DNA from: Actinomycetota bacterium
GTDB lineage: Bacteria; Actinomycetota; Actinomycetes; S36-B12; UBA10799
Direction: 5' to 3'
NCBI GenBank assembly: GCA_003452655.1
Contig: DMNR01000069.1
Location: 1 to 5,401, forward strand
DNA: 5,401 nucleotides
Below, one piece after another: positions 1 through 5,379 of this stretch. Each line of letters begins with the position of its first letter. Positions within the stretch are counted from its first letter, which is position 1. Below the pieces are notes generated by a model. The model made no database searches, was not told the DNA's origin, and saw nothing but the letters and a program-made list of their open reading frames with translations. The position numbers were made by a program, and so were the translations under genes.

Positions 1-545
1 TCGTGAGTGATCTGTCGGATCGGGGTATCCAGTTCCGTTCCCTGACCGAGGCGATCGATACCGCGACGCCTGGCGGTGAGTTGGTGTTTCGTATCTTCGC
101 CGCCCTTGCCCAGATGGAACGGCGCCTACTGTCGGAACGGACCCGAGCCGGGCTCGCTGCGGCGAGGGCACGCGGTCATGTGGGCGGGCGGCCGACCGTG
201 ATGACGGTGGAGAAATTGGAAGCTGCCCGCGTCATGCACGCCAACGGCGCGACCTATACCGTGATCTCGACGGCGCTTGGTATAGGCCGCTCCACTGTCG
301 CAGAGCATTGGAGAAACCGACCTGACACACGTTTTCGGCCGCGAGTACCAATGCGATCGAAAAGGGTGGCACACGGATTTGAGCGTCGGTTTCGGTCGCG
401 GCGACCCGGGATGAGCGATCGAGATGCCGCGCGGCGACAATTGCTCGGTTTCGACCCTTTTCGGGGTTTACGAGTTGCGATGAGAGCCGGGTGCAGCATC
501 AATCGCGTTCAACGAAGTAGTACCAGTCGTCACCCATATCAATGA
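1..545 (+). CDS. Serine recombinase (resolvase/invertase family), C-terminal part, 5' end outside window
   Basis: This is a site-specific DNA recombinase of the Tn3 resolvase/Hin invertase family. The visible part, read from base 3, starts in the second half of the catalytic domain (RSLTEAID at residues 12-19, PGGELVF at 23-29). It continues through the long dimer helix (LAQMERRLLSERTRAGLAAA, 35-54), the hinge GGRP (61-64) and a Hin-type helix-turn-helix at about 68-103 (ALGIGRSTV at 91-99). The nucleophilic serine, normally near residue 10 of the full protein, lies before the window. The GTG at base 3 is an internal Val codon in family terms, not a start. Resolvases usually end soon after the helix-turn-helix. 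Here the frame stays open for about 75 more Arg-rich residues and runs 47 bases antisense into the convergent membrane-protein gene. That tail may be chance read-through after a rearrangement near base 340. Family call firm; integrity and activity unknown. Confidence 0.9.
   Translation, partial: VSDLSDRGIQFRSLTEAIDTATPGGELVFRIFAALAQMERRLLSERTRAGLAAARARGHVGGRPTVMTVEKLEAARVMHANGATYTVISTALGIGRSTVAEHWRNRPDTRFRPRVPMRSKRVAHGFERRFRSRRPGMSDRDAARRQLLGFDPFRGLRVAMRAGCSINRVQRSSTSRHPYQ
291..340 (+). repeat. 50-base imperfect direct repeat, copy A (inside recombinase gene)
   Basis: This segment matches 4349-4398 in the same orientation at 38 of 50 positions without gaps. By blocks of ten the matches are 8, 6, 7, 7 and 10; the last block, gttttcggcc, is identical. 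It begins at the STV of the helix-turn-helix (residue 97) and ends at the RFRP residues of the recombinase. The 30 bases before and 25 bases after show only background similarity. See the partner copy and the first finding for interpretation. Confidence 0.75.
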
Positions 546-1272
546 CATCGCTGTAGCGGGGGCTCTTCGGTGGATCTGACCCGCGCATGAATCCCGAGCG
601 CGTCCACGTAAGGCTGCTTTCCCCTGTGATGGACAACTCTGCAACGAACTCGCCGTTATCGCTGTCAATGAAGTTGAAGCAATAGAAATTCACGCATTGC
701 TCGCGGTCATCAATAATGTCCCGTGAGGCTAGGTCGTTGAGCGCTGGCTTGCTCAGCTCAAACCGTGCTTTGAACGGAAGATCCGTCACGACTGCTGCAC
801 AGACACCCACGGCGATTGCAGCCGCGAGAGACAGAGGAATCCACCGCCGGGTCGCAGTCTTCTGTCTGACGTCGCTTACCGATAGTTGCAATGACAACAG
901 CCACACTGCGCCTGCTGCTAGCCACGCAGCCAACAACAAGAGAGTCCAGAAGCTGATACGCGGCAGACTGAGGTCGACCAATGTCAACACGCCTAAGCAG
1001 CCCACGGCCACAGGTAGGGCCCACGTCAACCGGGCCAAAGCGCAGCACACCAGCCAGGCAAGAAAACCTGCCCCCGCGGTGGCCCACAGCCCTAGCAGGG
1101 CGAGCATCGCGATCCCAGAATCGCCCGAGGAGAACACCGCGACCGACAGCACTCCCAAGATGACTACGAAGAGCGAGAGCAGCAATCCTGCCAGCGGCAA
1201 CCTGGGCGCCGCCCTCACCAACGCAGGAGATAGACCCGTAGATCGGCCATCAATGTCCTTCGATTGATTCAC
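499..1272 (-). CDS. Five-helix membrane protein with C-terminal extracytoplasmic domain, function unknown
   Basis: I do not recognise a named family for this 257-residue protein. A polar N-terminus of about 26 residues precedes five predicted membrane helices at roughly 27-47, 54-78, 84-103, 108-130 and 144-163. The basic stretch RQKTATRR (136-143) between helices 4 and 5 and the Arg residues before helix 1 place the N-terminus inside and residues 164-257 outside by the positive-inside rule. The outside domain contains RFELSKPALNDLA (170-182), a cysteine pair in CVNFYC (193-198) that could form a disulfide, and an aromatic end DDWYYFVE (248-255). The start is a GTG at 1270-1272 with AGGGAC at 1282-1287 as a plausible ribosome binding site. 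The gene converges on and overlaps the recombinase tail by 47 bases. It is separated from the next - strand gene by 211 bases, so it may have its own promoter. Confidence 0.8.
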   Translation of the reverse strand: MNQSKDIDGRSTGLSPALVRAAPRLPLAGLLLSLFVVILGVLSVAVFSSGDSGIAMLALLGLWATAGAGFLAWLVCCALARLTWALPVAVGCLGVLTLVDLSLPRISFWTLLLLAAWLAAGAVWLLSLQLSVSDVRQKTATRRWIPLSLAAAIAVGVCAAVVTDLPFKARFELSKPALNDLASRDIIDDREQCVNFYCFNFIDSDNGEFVAELSITGESSLTWTRSGFMRGSDPPKSPRYSDVIDMGDDWYYFVERD

Positions 1273-1433
1273 GCGCAGATTGTCCCTGTGAAGATCTCTA
1301 GGACTACCGAACGAAACACAACCAGCTCAGGCTTCAAGAACCGGGGCCTATTTACCAGCCGGGCAGAATGGACGATTCCGGTCGGTCTAATTCGCTCAGA
1401 TGCGACCCGGAACGATTGGGTGAATCAGCGTGA

Positions 1434-1460
1434 AGAAACCGTTGGACGAGGGAGGTTTCT
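1434..1460 (-). terminator. Candidate hairpin downstream of the 1484-2095 gene
   Basis: Seven perfectly paired bases (agaaacc at 1434-1440 with ggtttct at 1454-1460) enclose a 13-base loop, 23 bases after the stop codon of the - strand gene ending at 1484. There is no T-run after it. Actinobacterial terminators often lack one, but the loop is long and the stem modest, so this could equally be chance or an operator. The rest of the 211-base gap (1273-1483) shows no convincing gene; a promoter for the 499-1272 gene is expected there but I see no clear boxes. Confidence 0.25.
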
Positions 1461-1483
1461 GCTTTGATTCGCAAGTTCTCTCA

Positions 1484-2095
1484 CTACGTCGGCGGGGACC
1501 CAACCTCCGCATCCTGCATGCTGATCAAATCCAGCGTTGGCTGCGTACCAATATCTACGACGGCCACATAGGTTGTTTCGGTTTCAGCCACTGCGACCCA
1601 TGCTGAACCGACTCGGGTGCAGAAGCATTGATCGGCACGGCCATCCATCACGATCGGTTGACGAGCCCATCCCGCAGGGAAACTGTCCGGTTCCTTCAAG
1701 AGCGGCAGATACCTGTTATGCGTCTTGTCCGCCCATTTGGCCATGTTGCCGCTGCCGCCCGGCGGACCAAATTCAGCCGCAGCAGAGATCACAGCATCGA
1801 ACGCGATCAACCCGCGACGTGGTGGATCTACCCATTCGTCCACCCTGTACCGCGTGCTGGGCTTCTTCGGACTTGAGGTGACTACGACCTCGGGTGCAAC
1901 GTGGCGAAGCGCGATCGAGATGCACCCCGGGCCGCTGGAACTCTCGCCTTGATGTGCGAAGTCTCGGCCAACTGGTGCGCAGCCCGCCATGCGGTAGACC
2001 CGCACTTCAGGATCGGGTACCGCTCGAACCCTCGATCGGTGCAAGAAGGCATCTAACTGTTCACGATCCGGTCGACTGGGCATAACGACGATCAT
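1484..2095 (-). CDS. Hypothetical soluble protein, 203 residues
   Basis: I do not recognise this protein. It has no membrane segment, signal peptide, or metal or nucleotide motif that I can see. Visible features are a polar N-terminus (PSRPDREQLDAFLHRSRVR at about 6-24), a Gly-rich stretch FGPPGGSGN near 109-117, and a C-terminal portion rich in alternating hydrophobic and polar residues (AWVAVAETETTYVAVVDI), which suggests beta strands. Cysteines include the pair CFC near residue 158. The ATG at 2093-2095 has no good ribosome binding site, and an ATG four codons further in is equally possible. It follows the sigma-operon membrane gene on the same strand after 133 bases, a gap in which I see only weak hairpins. 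Coding is supported by a long open frame with GC-rich codon use in the same direction as its neighbours. Function is unknown. Confidence 0.65.
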   Translation of the reverse strand: MIVVMPSRPDREQLDAFLHRSRVRAVPDPEVRVYRMAGCAPVGRDFAHQGESSSGPGCISIALRHVAPEVVVTSSPKKPSTRYRVDEWVDPPRRGLIAFDAVISAAAEFGPPGGSGNMAKWADKTHNRYLPLLKEPDSFPAGWARQPIVMDGRADQCFCTRVGSAWVAVAETETTYVAVVDIGTQPTLDLISMQDAEVGSPPT

Positions 2096-2228
2096 GCATC
2101 AAGGTGATCGATGACAAAGACTCGCGAGCGGTTCTCCGTCTGAGCGCCGCCGAAAAACGGGGCTTATGGTCGTCCAACGTCCGATCAGCCCTGAACCGGA
2201 CCTTTCTCGGTTGTATTCGTTGTGCCGC

Positions 2229-2960
2229 TTAGCCGCCTGGGCGGGGAAGCCACTTGCGGTCCTTGAACCAGGTGTGGACTGATGCTTCGTCACCGGCTTC
2301 GACAGTCTTGGTCATCGACCTGACAATGCCGACACGGTAGGGATTGCCCCCGTCTTCAACGCGCCACACGAGGTCGGCCCATGTCGGCATCTGCTCGATG
2401 ACGGCCTCCGCTTCCCGGCGTTGTGAGGGCGTTCCGTGCAGCCAGTAGCGGTACCAAGTGTTCGCGGCTAGGACCGCCACGTTGCCTGCGAGGTCGCGCG
2501 CGGACACGTACGCAGGCGGTGAGCTAGGGCCGTCAACCGGGACGAATCCGAGGTAGTAGAACGGTTGAAACTCGCCCTTCACCTCTGGCCAGTCACTGCC
2601 TTCGTCTAACGGGAGCGTTGATCTCATGGACACGTACGTCGCTTCCGTCGAGGCGCCTGGTGCCAACGGGAAGCGCTGCTGTAACTGCAGAAGCATGGAA
2701 GTAATCGATGAGTCATGCACGTCGATGAGATCGCTATCTTGCGCGCTCGCTTTGGTGATATCTGCGGAACTCCACGTGGTCACCACTTCGCGGTGGCCAA
2801 CAACCTGGGCGTAGCCAACCGCGGCACCCGACATGATCAACGCCGAACAGATCACAATCAAACCAGCACGAACCATGCGGCCGCGTCGCGGTTGTCGGTC
2901 ACCGTGGGAGGGCAATGGATTGGCGTCGCTAAGAGCTTGAATTGCTGCTCGTGTCTTCAT
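2229..2960 (-). CDS. Single-pass membrane protein, putative regulator of the adjacent ECF sigma factor
   Basis: This 243-residue protein has a short polar N-terminus (1-28, with LSDANPLPSHGDRQPRRGR at 10-28), one membrane helix at about 30-51 (VRAGLIVICSALIMSGAAVG), and a large outside domain (52-243). The outside domain is rich in aromatic residues, for example FQPFYYLGF, NTWYRYWLHG and PTWADLVWRVEDGG. The ATG at 2958-2960 shares its A with the last base of the sigma-factor stop (TGATG), so translation is probably coupled. That order and topology are typical of actinobacterial sigma/anti-sigma pairs. However, the 28-residue cytoplasmic part has no HxxxCxxC zinc motif and is much shorter than a standard anti-sigma domain. 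It loosely resembles the membrane proteins annotated as CU044_5270-like that follow many actinobacterial ECF sigma genes; this is recalled resemblance, not a search result. Alternatively it is an effector made with the sigma factor. Confidence 0.75.
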   Translation of the reverse strand: MKTRAAIQALSDANPLPSHGDRQPRRGRMVRAGLIVICSALIMSGAAVGYAQVVGHREVVTTWSSADITKASAQDSDLIDVHDSSITSMLLQLQQRFPLAPGASTEATYVSMRSTLPLDEGSDWPEVKGEFQPFYYLGFVPVDGPSSPPAYVSARDLAGNVAVLAANTWYRYWLHGTPSQRREAEAVIEQMPTWADLVWRVEDGGNPYRVGIVRSMTKTVEAGDEASVHTWFKDRKWLPRPGG

Positions 2961-3502
2961 CAGTGCACTCCCGTCGATACACGCTCTCGAATATCGATTG
3001 TTTGTTGAGCTGTCACCTCGGTGTAAGCCCTGGCGAATCGTTTCCTGGCCCGATGTAGACGGACCCGGACAGTCGCGGCGGGTAACGCCAACGCGACTGC
3101 TGCATCGCGCGGAGTCAACCCGTCCCAGACCACAGCGAGCAGTAGGTCCCGATCCGTGGCAGAAAGAGTCGCAAGGGCAGCGCGCACCTCGGTCGCCGTC
3201 TCCATTGCCACGACGGGATCAGACGCCGCGGGAACCGGTGCGGTGACGGGCCAACCGGTCATCGTTTCACGCAGCGCCCGTCGACGATAGGTATGTAGTA
3301 CGTTGCGGGCGACACCGTACGTCCAAGCCTCCCGTGTCCGCCCGGGTGTTTCCGCCCACCTCCGCCAAACGACTTCAAATACCTCAGCAGTGAGGTCATC
3401 CGCATCGGTACCCACTACGCCGCGGCGAACAAAGACTCCCCGAATAGAGGACCTCCGGGCCAGGTAGAACTCCTCAAACCCCGTCCGGGGCGAATGCGCC
3501 AT
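2960..3502 (-). CDS. ECF-type RNA polymerase sigma factor (sigma-70 family)
   Basis: This is an alternative sigma factor that would direct RNA polymerase to a small regulon. From the ATG at 3500-3502 it has 180 residues, a normal ECF length. Region 2 spans about 9-77, with the core-binding motif DADDLTAEVFEVVWRRW (33-49) and the -10-recognition part WTYGVARNVLHTYRRR (60-75). After a Pro/Ala linker, region 4 spans about 105-160, with the helix-turn-helix DGLTPRDAAVALALPAATVR (127-146) and RLHRARKRF for the -35 element. The open frame extends back to a TTG at 3601, but those 33 extra residues look non-coding for this family, so I chose the internal ATG. There is no ribosome binding site at good distance, so it may be leaderless. 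It heads a two-gene unit with the membrane protein downstream, the usual design for a membrane-gated sigma factor. The specific ECF group cannot be assigned from sequence alone. Confidence 0.92.
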   Translation of the reverse strand: MAHSPRTGFEEFYLARRSSIRGVFVRRGVVGTDADDLTAEVFEVVWRRWAETPGRTREAWTYGVARNVLHTYRRRALRETMTGWPVTAPVPAASDPVVAMETATEVRAALATLSATDRDLLLAVVWDGLTPRDAAVALALPAATVRVRLHRARKRFARAYTEVTAQQTIDIRERVSTGVH

Positions 3503-3507
3503 ACCTG

Positions 3508-3536
3508 TAAGTGTCACCCACAAGCGATTCGTTACA
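3508..3536 (-). promoter_or_regulatory. Candidate autoregulatory ECF promoter of the sigma gene
   Basis: Reading the - strand, TGTAAC (3536-3531), an AAC-containing -35-like box, is followed after 17 bases by CACTTA (3513-3508). Transcription would start close to the ATG at 3502, consistent with a leaderless message and with the missing ribosome binding site. ECF sigma factors often recognise AAC-containing -35 boxes at their own promoters. The -10 part matches no consensus I can name, so this is weak. Confidence 0.2.
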
Positions 3537-3626
3537 GCTAGAACAGGAAAAACTGGGCTGAGAGAAGACACGACGATATCGAGTGCGTTGGCTATGGGCA
3601 ACGGCGAAAATCTACGGCGACCGTAA

Positions 3627-3648
3627 CCGGACGTTTTGGAACCTCCGG
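3627..3648 (-). terminator. Candidate hairpin terminator after vapC
   Basis: The arms ccggacgtt (3627-3635) and aacctccgg (3640-3648) pair at 8 of 9 positions around a four-base loop. The hairpin starts 10 bases after the vapC stop codon on the - strand. There is no T-run beyond it, which is common for actinobacterial terminators. It would separate vapBC from the sigma operon downstream. Confidence 0.45.
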
Positions 3649-3658
3649 CAGCGAAGAC

Positions 3659-4063
3659 TCACTGTGCGGGAATAACCCGTTCGGTCGGTTGGCCGGTCAG
3701 TGAGGCAATCAGGTCGAAGTCCTTGTCTAGGTGCAAGAGCGTCAGACCGGCAAGCTCGGCTGTCGCAGCGATGAGCAAATCAGGTATCGAGGGGGCTCGA
3801 TGGTGGCCCCTATCGGCGAGTTGCTGCTGCACGTCGATTGCGCGGGTTTCGATAAGTGGCGTCAAATGTTCTATCGGCATCAGAACGATCGGCGGTGAGG
3901 TTGCGCCAGCCCGAAGCTCTACACCCGAGCGGGCGGAGTAGCCGATCTCCAAGCGAGTGATGGCAGATATCCGTACGAGACCGCGCTCAATGCGGTCGGA
4001 CCATACCGTGGCTTCGTGGCTTTGCGGGATGCGCACGAGTGCAGATTTGTCGACCAACCACAT
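3659..4063 (-). CDS. vapC: VapC-type PIN-domain toxin (ribonuclease)
   Basis: This is the toxin of a type II toxin-antitoxin pair, a Mg2+-dependent endoribonuclease that typically cuts tRNA or rRNA when freed from its antitoxin. From the ATG at 4061-4063 it has 134 residues, the usual VapC length. The acidic catalytic residues of the PIN fold are visible: D5 in LVDKSAL, E39 in [11 protein letters not shown]95 in [12 protein letters not shown], and D113 with D117 in [11 protein letters not shown]. The frame is open up to 4135, but those 24 extra codons overlap vapB and are not needed. The chosen start lies two bases after the vapB stop (TGACCATG), so translation is probably coupled. All key residues are present, so the toxin looks intact. 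It resembles mycobacterial VapC proteins with the RxxxIPDLxIAA motif. The RNA target cannot be predicted. Confidence 0.93.
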   Translation of the reverse strand: MWLVDKSALVRIPQSHEATVWSDRIERGLVRISAITRLEIGYSARSGVELRAGATSPPIVLMPIEHLTPLIETRAIDVQQQLADRGHHRAPSIPDLLIAATAELAGLTLLHLDKDFDLIASLTGQPTERVIPAQ

Positions 4064-4065
4064 GG

Positions 4066-4287
4066 TCAACGCCACGCGTTGTCCATGATGTCCGTATCTC
4101 CCAAGTCTGCGAAGCGTTCGCCAAAGTCCGCCCAATCCTGCGGGCCAATCGCGCCGCTACCCACGGCCGCTACCTGCGTCAGTTGTCTCCGCAGGTACTC
4201 GGTGCGCGAAAGCCCCAATCGTGCAGCTTGCCCGTCCAGCGTTGCCAGCACGCTCTCGGGAATGTCGCGAATAAGTACGTCACTCAT
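4066..4287 (-). CDS. vapB: VapB-type antitoxin, FitA-like ribbon-helix-helix
   Basis: This 73-residue antitoxin binds and inhibits the downstream VapC and represses their shared promoter. The N-terminal half is a FitA-like ribbon-helix-helix: strand SDVLIRDIP (2-10) for DNA-groove contact, helix [15 protein letters not shown] (11-25), and helix [13 protein letters not shown] (27-39). The C-terminal part, with aromatic and acidic residues ([22 protein letters not shown], split around 51-62 and 63-72), is the expected toxin-binding tail. The ATG at 4285-4287 is preceded by a near-perfect ribosome binding site, and a palindrome fitting an operator sits just upstream. Antitoxin-first order with a two-base gap to vapC is the classical arrangement. 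The gene looks complete and functional. Confidence 0.92.
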   Translation of the reverse strand: MSDVLIRDIPESVLATLDGQAARLGLSRTEYLRRQLTQVAAVGSGAIGPQDWADFGERFADLGDTDIMDNAWR

Positions 4288-4291
4288 TCCG

Positions 4292-4300
4292 TCACCTCCT
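4292..4300 (-). promoter_or_regulatory. Strong ribosome binding site of vapB
   Basis: AGGAGGTGA on the - strand (4300-4292), with AGGAGG seven bases before the vapB ATG, is close to a perfect anti-16S match. It fixes the start of vapB. It is clearly stronger than the sites in front of the other genes here, as expected for an antitoxin that must be made in excess over its toxin. Confidence 0.85.
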
Positions 4301-4316
4301 GATATCAGATGATAAC
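4299..4316 (-). promoter_or_regulatory. Putative VapB operator in the vapBC promoter
   Basis: A perfect ten-base palindrome, ctgatatcag (4299-4308), sits directly upstream of the ribosome binding site. The half-element tgata occurs at 4300-4304 and again ten bases on at 4310-4314, one helical turn apart. Ribbon-helix-helix antitoxins bind such short palindromes or repeats as paired dimers, so this is the likely autoregulation site. AT-rich hexamers here (TGATAT and TATCAT on the - strand) could serve as the -10 box. Operator role is inferred from position. Confidence 0.5.
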
Positions 4317-4345
4317 AAACCAGGCTGGAAGATACAGAGCTGTGA

Positions 4346-4555
4346 TACTCGACTGTCTGCGACCCTTGGGAAAGCCGACCTCACAACCGTTTTCGGCCCA
4401 GGCGGCACAGTGACCAGAACCCCTCGTTTCCGGCAGCGGCGATGCTCACGCACTACCTCGCCTGCCGCGCGGAAGTTGGATTGCTCATGGTGAGCGCCGC
4501 GCTGTCGCACATGACACTGCAGCAATCGCACTTCGAGTTCGTGATGTGGCGGTAG
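4346..4555 (+). other. Vapb-methyltransferase gap: relic open frame starting in repeat copy B
   Basis: The 303-base gap 4288-4590 has no gene I can support. It contains the vapBC control region, repeat copy B, and a + strand frame open from just after a TGA (4343-4345) to a TAG (4553-4555). Across the repeat this frame reads STV...W..RP..RFRP, agreeing with 10 of 17 residues of the recombinase at 97-113. Beyond base 4400 the frame (RRHSDQNPSF, later MLTHYLACRAEVG) no longer resembles the recombinase tail, and I recognise nothing. It lacks a convincing start and ribosome binding site. The best reading is a fragment of a second recombinase gene 3' end joined to unrelated DNA; a noncoding site is the alternative. 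Confidence 0.3.
4349..4398 (+). repeat. 50-base imperfect direct repeat, copy B (vapB upstream region)
   Basis: This is the partner of 291-340: 38 of 50 identical, ungapped, same orientation, with an identical last ten bases and an identical block ccgacct in the middle. Mismatches spread over the three codon positions (about 3, 5 and 4 in the recombinase frame), so this copy shows no sign of selection for protein. Copy B lies about 60 bases upstream of the vapB start and about 190 bases from the methyltransferase stop. Confidence 0.75.
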
Positions 4556-4590
4556 ACGCTCGGGAATCTGACTGGCGAATTCGTCGGCGA

Positions 4591-5379
4591 TTACTGCCCG
4601 GCCCCCGCCCGGGTAGGTCTGATTGCGCTGAACCGGAGCCGAACGTAATCAGCCTGCCAGTTGCCCGCAAAGTCACACAGTGAGGGGCGTAGCAACTCAA
4701 CTGTCTCGTTGATGATCTGCACCTGTTCGTCTACAGAGACCTTGTGATGATCGAGGAAACCCTGCCGGAACGTGCGCAGCCAATCGGCCATCCCGGTTGC
4801 TAGCGGAGTCGGTCGAGGGATGAGCTCGCCGCGAAAGTCTGTGAACCCGACTGCGGTCGCGAGTTGCTCGTACTGCTCCACCGTTGGATAGAACTGGCCA
4901 GGATCAACGCCCGCATAGTCGTGCGCCGCCATCACAGCTCGCAGCGCTGTGGCAACTGCGGCGATATTGCCGAAACCCCCCATCTCTGCCACGAAGCGGC
5001 CACCCGGCTGCAACGCCGTATAGACGCCGGTCGCGACGGCTTGGGGATCCAACATCCAGTGCAGCGCCGCATTGGAGAACACGGCGTCGAATTCAGCGTT
5101 GAAGTTCAACTGCTCCCCGCTGCCGAGTCGGACGTCAAGGCCTCGTCCTCGCGCTACCTTGAGAAGTTCGGCGGAGGCATCCACACCCACGACATCCGCG
5201 CCGCGACCCACGATGCGTTCAGTGAGTGCTCCGTCGCCGCAACCGAGGTCCAGGATTCGCTCGCCCGGCTGTGGGTCGAGCAGGTCGAGCACCGCTGAGC
5301 CGAGCACCGGAACGAACGATCCGATGTCGGTGTAGTCCTTTGCCGACCACTCGCTGGTCGGATTCGTCCCGCTCGACAC
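4591..5379 (-). CDS. Class I SAM-dependent methyltransferase
   Basis: This 262-residue enzyme transfers a methyl group from S-adenosylmethionine to an unknown, probably small-molecule, acceptor in the cytoplasm. Motif I ILDLGCGDG (42-50) is the SAM-binding Gly loop. D67 in VGVDAS is the acidic residue expected to bind the ribose. GSGEQLNF (86-93) precedes FDAVFSNAALHWM (97-109), the motif seen in trans-aconitate-methyltransferase-like (Tam-type) enzymes, and LQPGGRFVAEMGG follows as motif III. The C-terminal 110 residues form the variable substrate region. Length is typical and no key residue is missing. The start is a GTG at 5377-5379 with a weak ribosome binding site; an in-frame TAG at 5398-5400 shows that the gene is complete within the window. 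It is not linked to vapBC, since 303 bases containing a separate promoter region lie between. Substrate cannot be named. Confidence 0.9.
   Translation of the reverse strand: MSSGTNPTSEWSAKDYTDIGSFVPVLGSAVLDLLDPQPGERILDLGCGDGALTERIVGRGADVVGVDASAELLKVARGRGLDVRLGSGEQLNFNAEFDAVFSNAALHWMLDPQAVATGVYTALQPGGRFVAEMGGFGNIAAVATALRAVMAAHDYAGVDPGQFYPTVEQYEQLATAVGFTDFRGELIPRPTPLATGMADWLRTFRQGFLDHHKVSVDEQVQIINETVELLRPSLCDFAGNWQADYVRLRFSAIRPTRAGAGQ

Noticed and set aside
358..463. Ten-base inverted repeat cgaaaagggt / acccttttcg within the recombinase tail
   Set aside because: The 86-base spacing is too long for a terminator and there is no symmetrical organisation like a resolvase res site; reported only as a possible coincidence.
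716..1267. Long + strand open frame opposite the membrane-protein gene
   Set aside because: Ala/Thr/Arg/Ser-rich translation typical of the antisense of a GC-rich gene; the - strand frame gives five clear membrane helices.
1264..1467. A 67-codon + strand open frame filling the gap between the two unknown genes
   Set aside because: TTG start without a ribosome binding site, no recognisable protein features, and an orientation opposite to every neighbour except the recombinase; likely chance.
2139..2160. Possible third copy of the repeat on the opposite strand (gtttttcggc read on the - strand)
   Set aside because: Only the short gttttcggc-like core matches, with one extra T, and the surrounding bases need gaps; not above chance.
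2194..2212. Short hairpin aaccg / cggtt after the sigma-operon membrane gene
   Set aside because: Five-base stem with a nine-base loop and no T-run; too weak to call a terminator.
4292..4531. A 79-codon - strand open frame upstream of vapB
   Set aside because: It runs through the vapB ribosome binding site and operator and through the repeat, has low-complexity Arg-rich content, and shows no family features.
4864..5298. 144-codon + strand open frame opposite the methyltransferase
   Set aside because: The - strand frame carries all SAM-binding motifs, so this is its antisense shadow.
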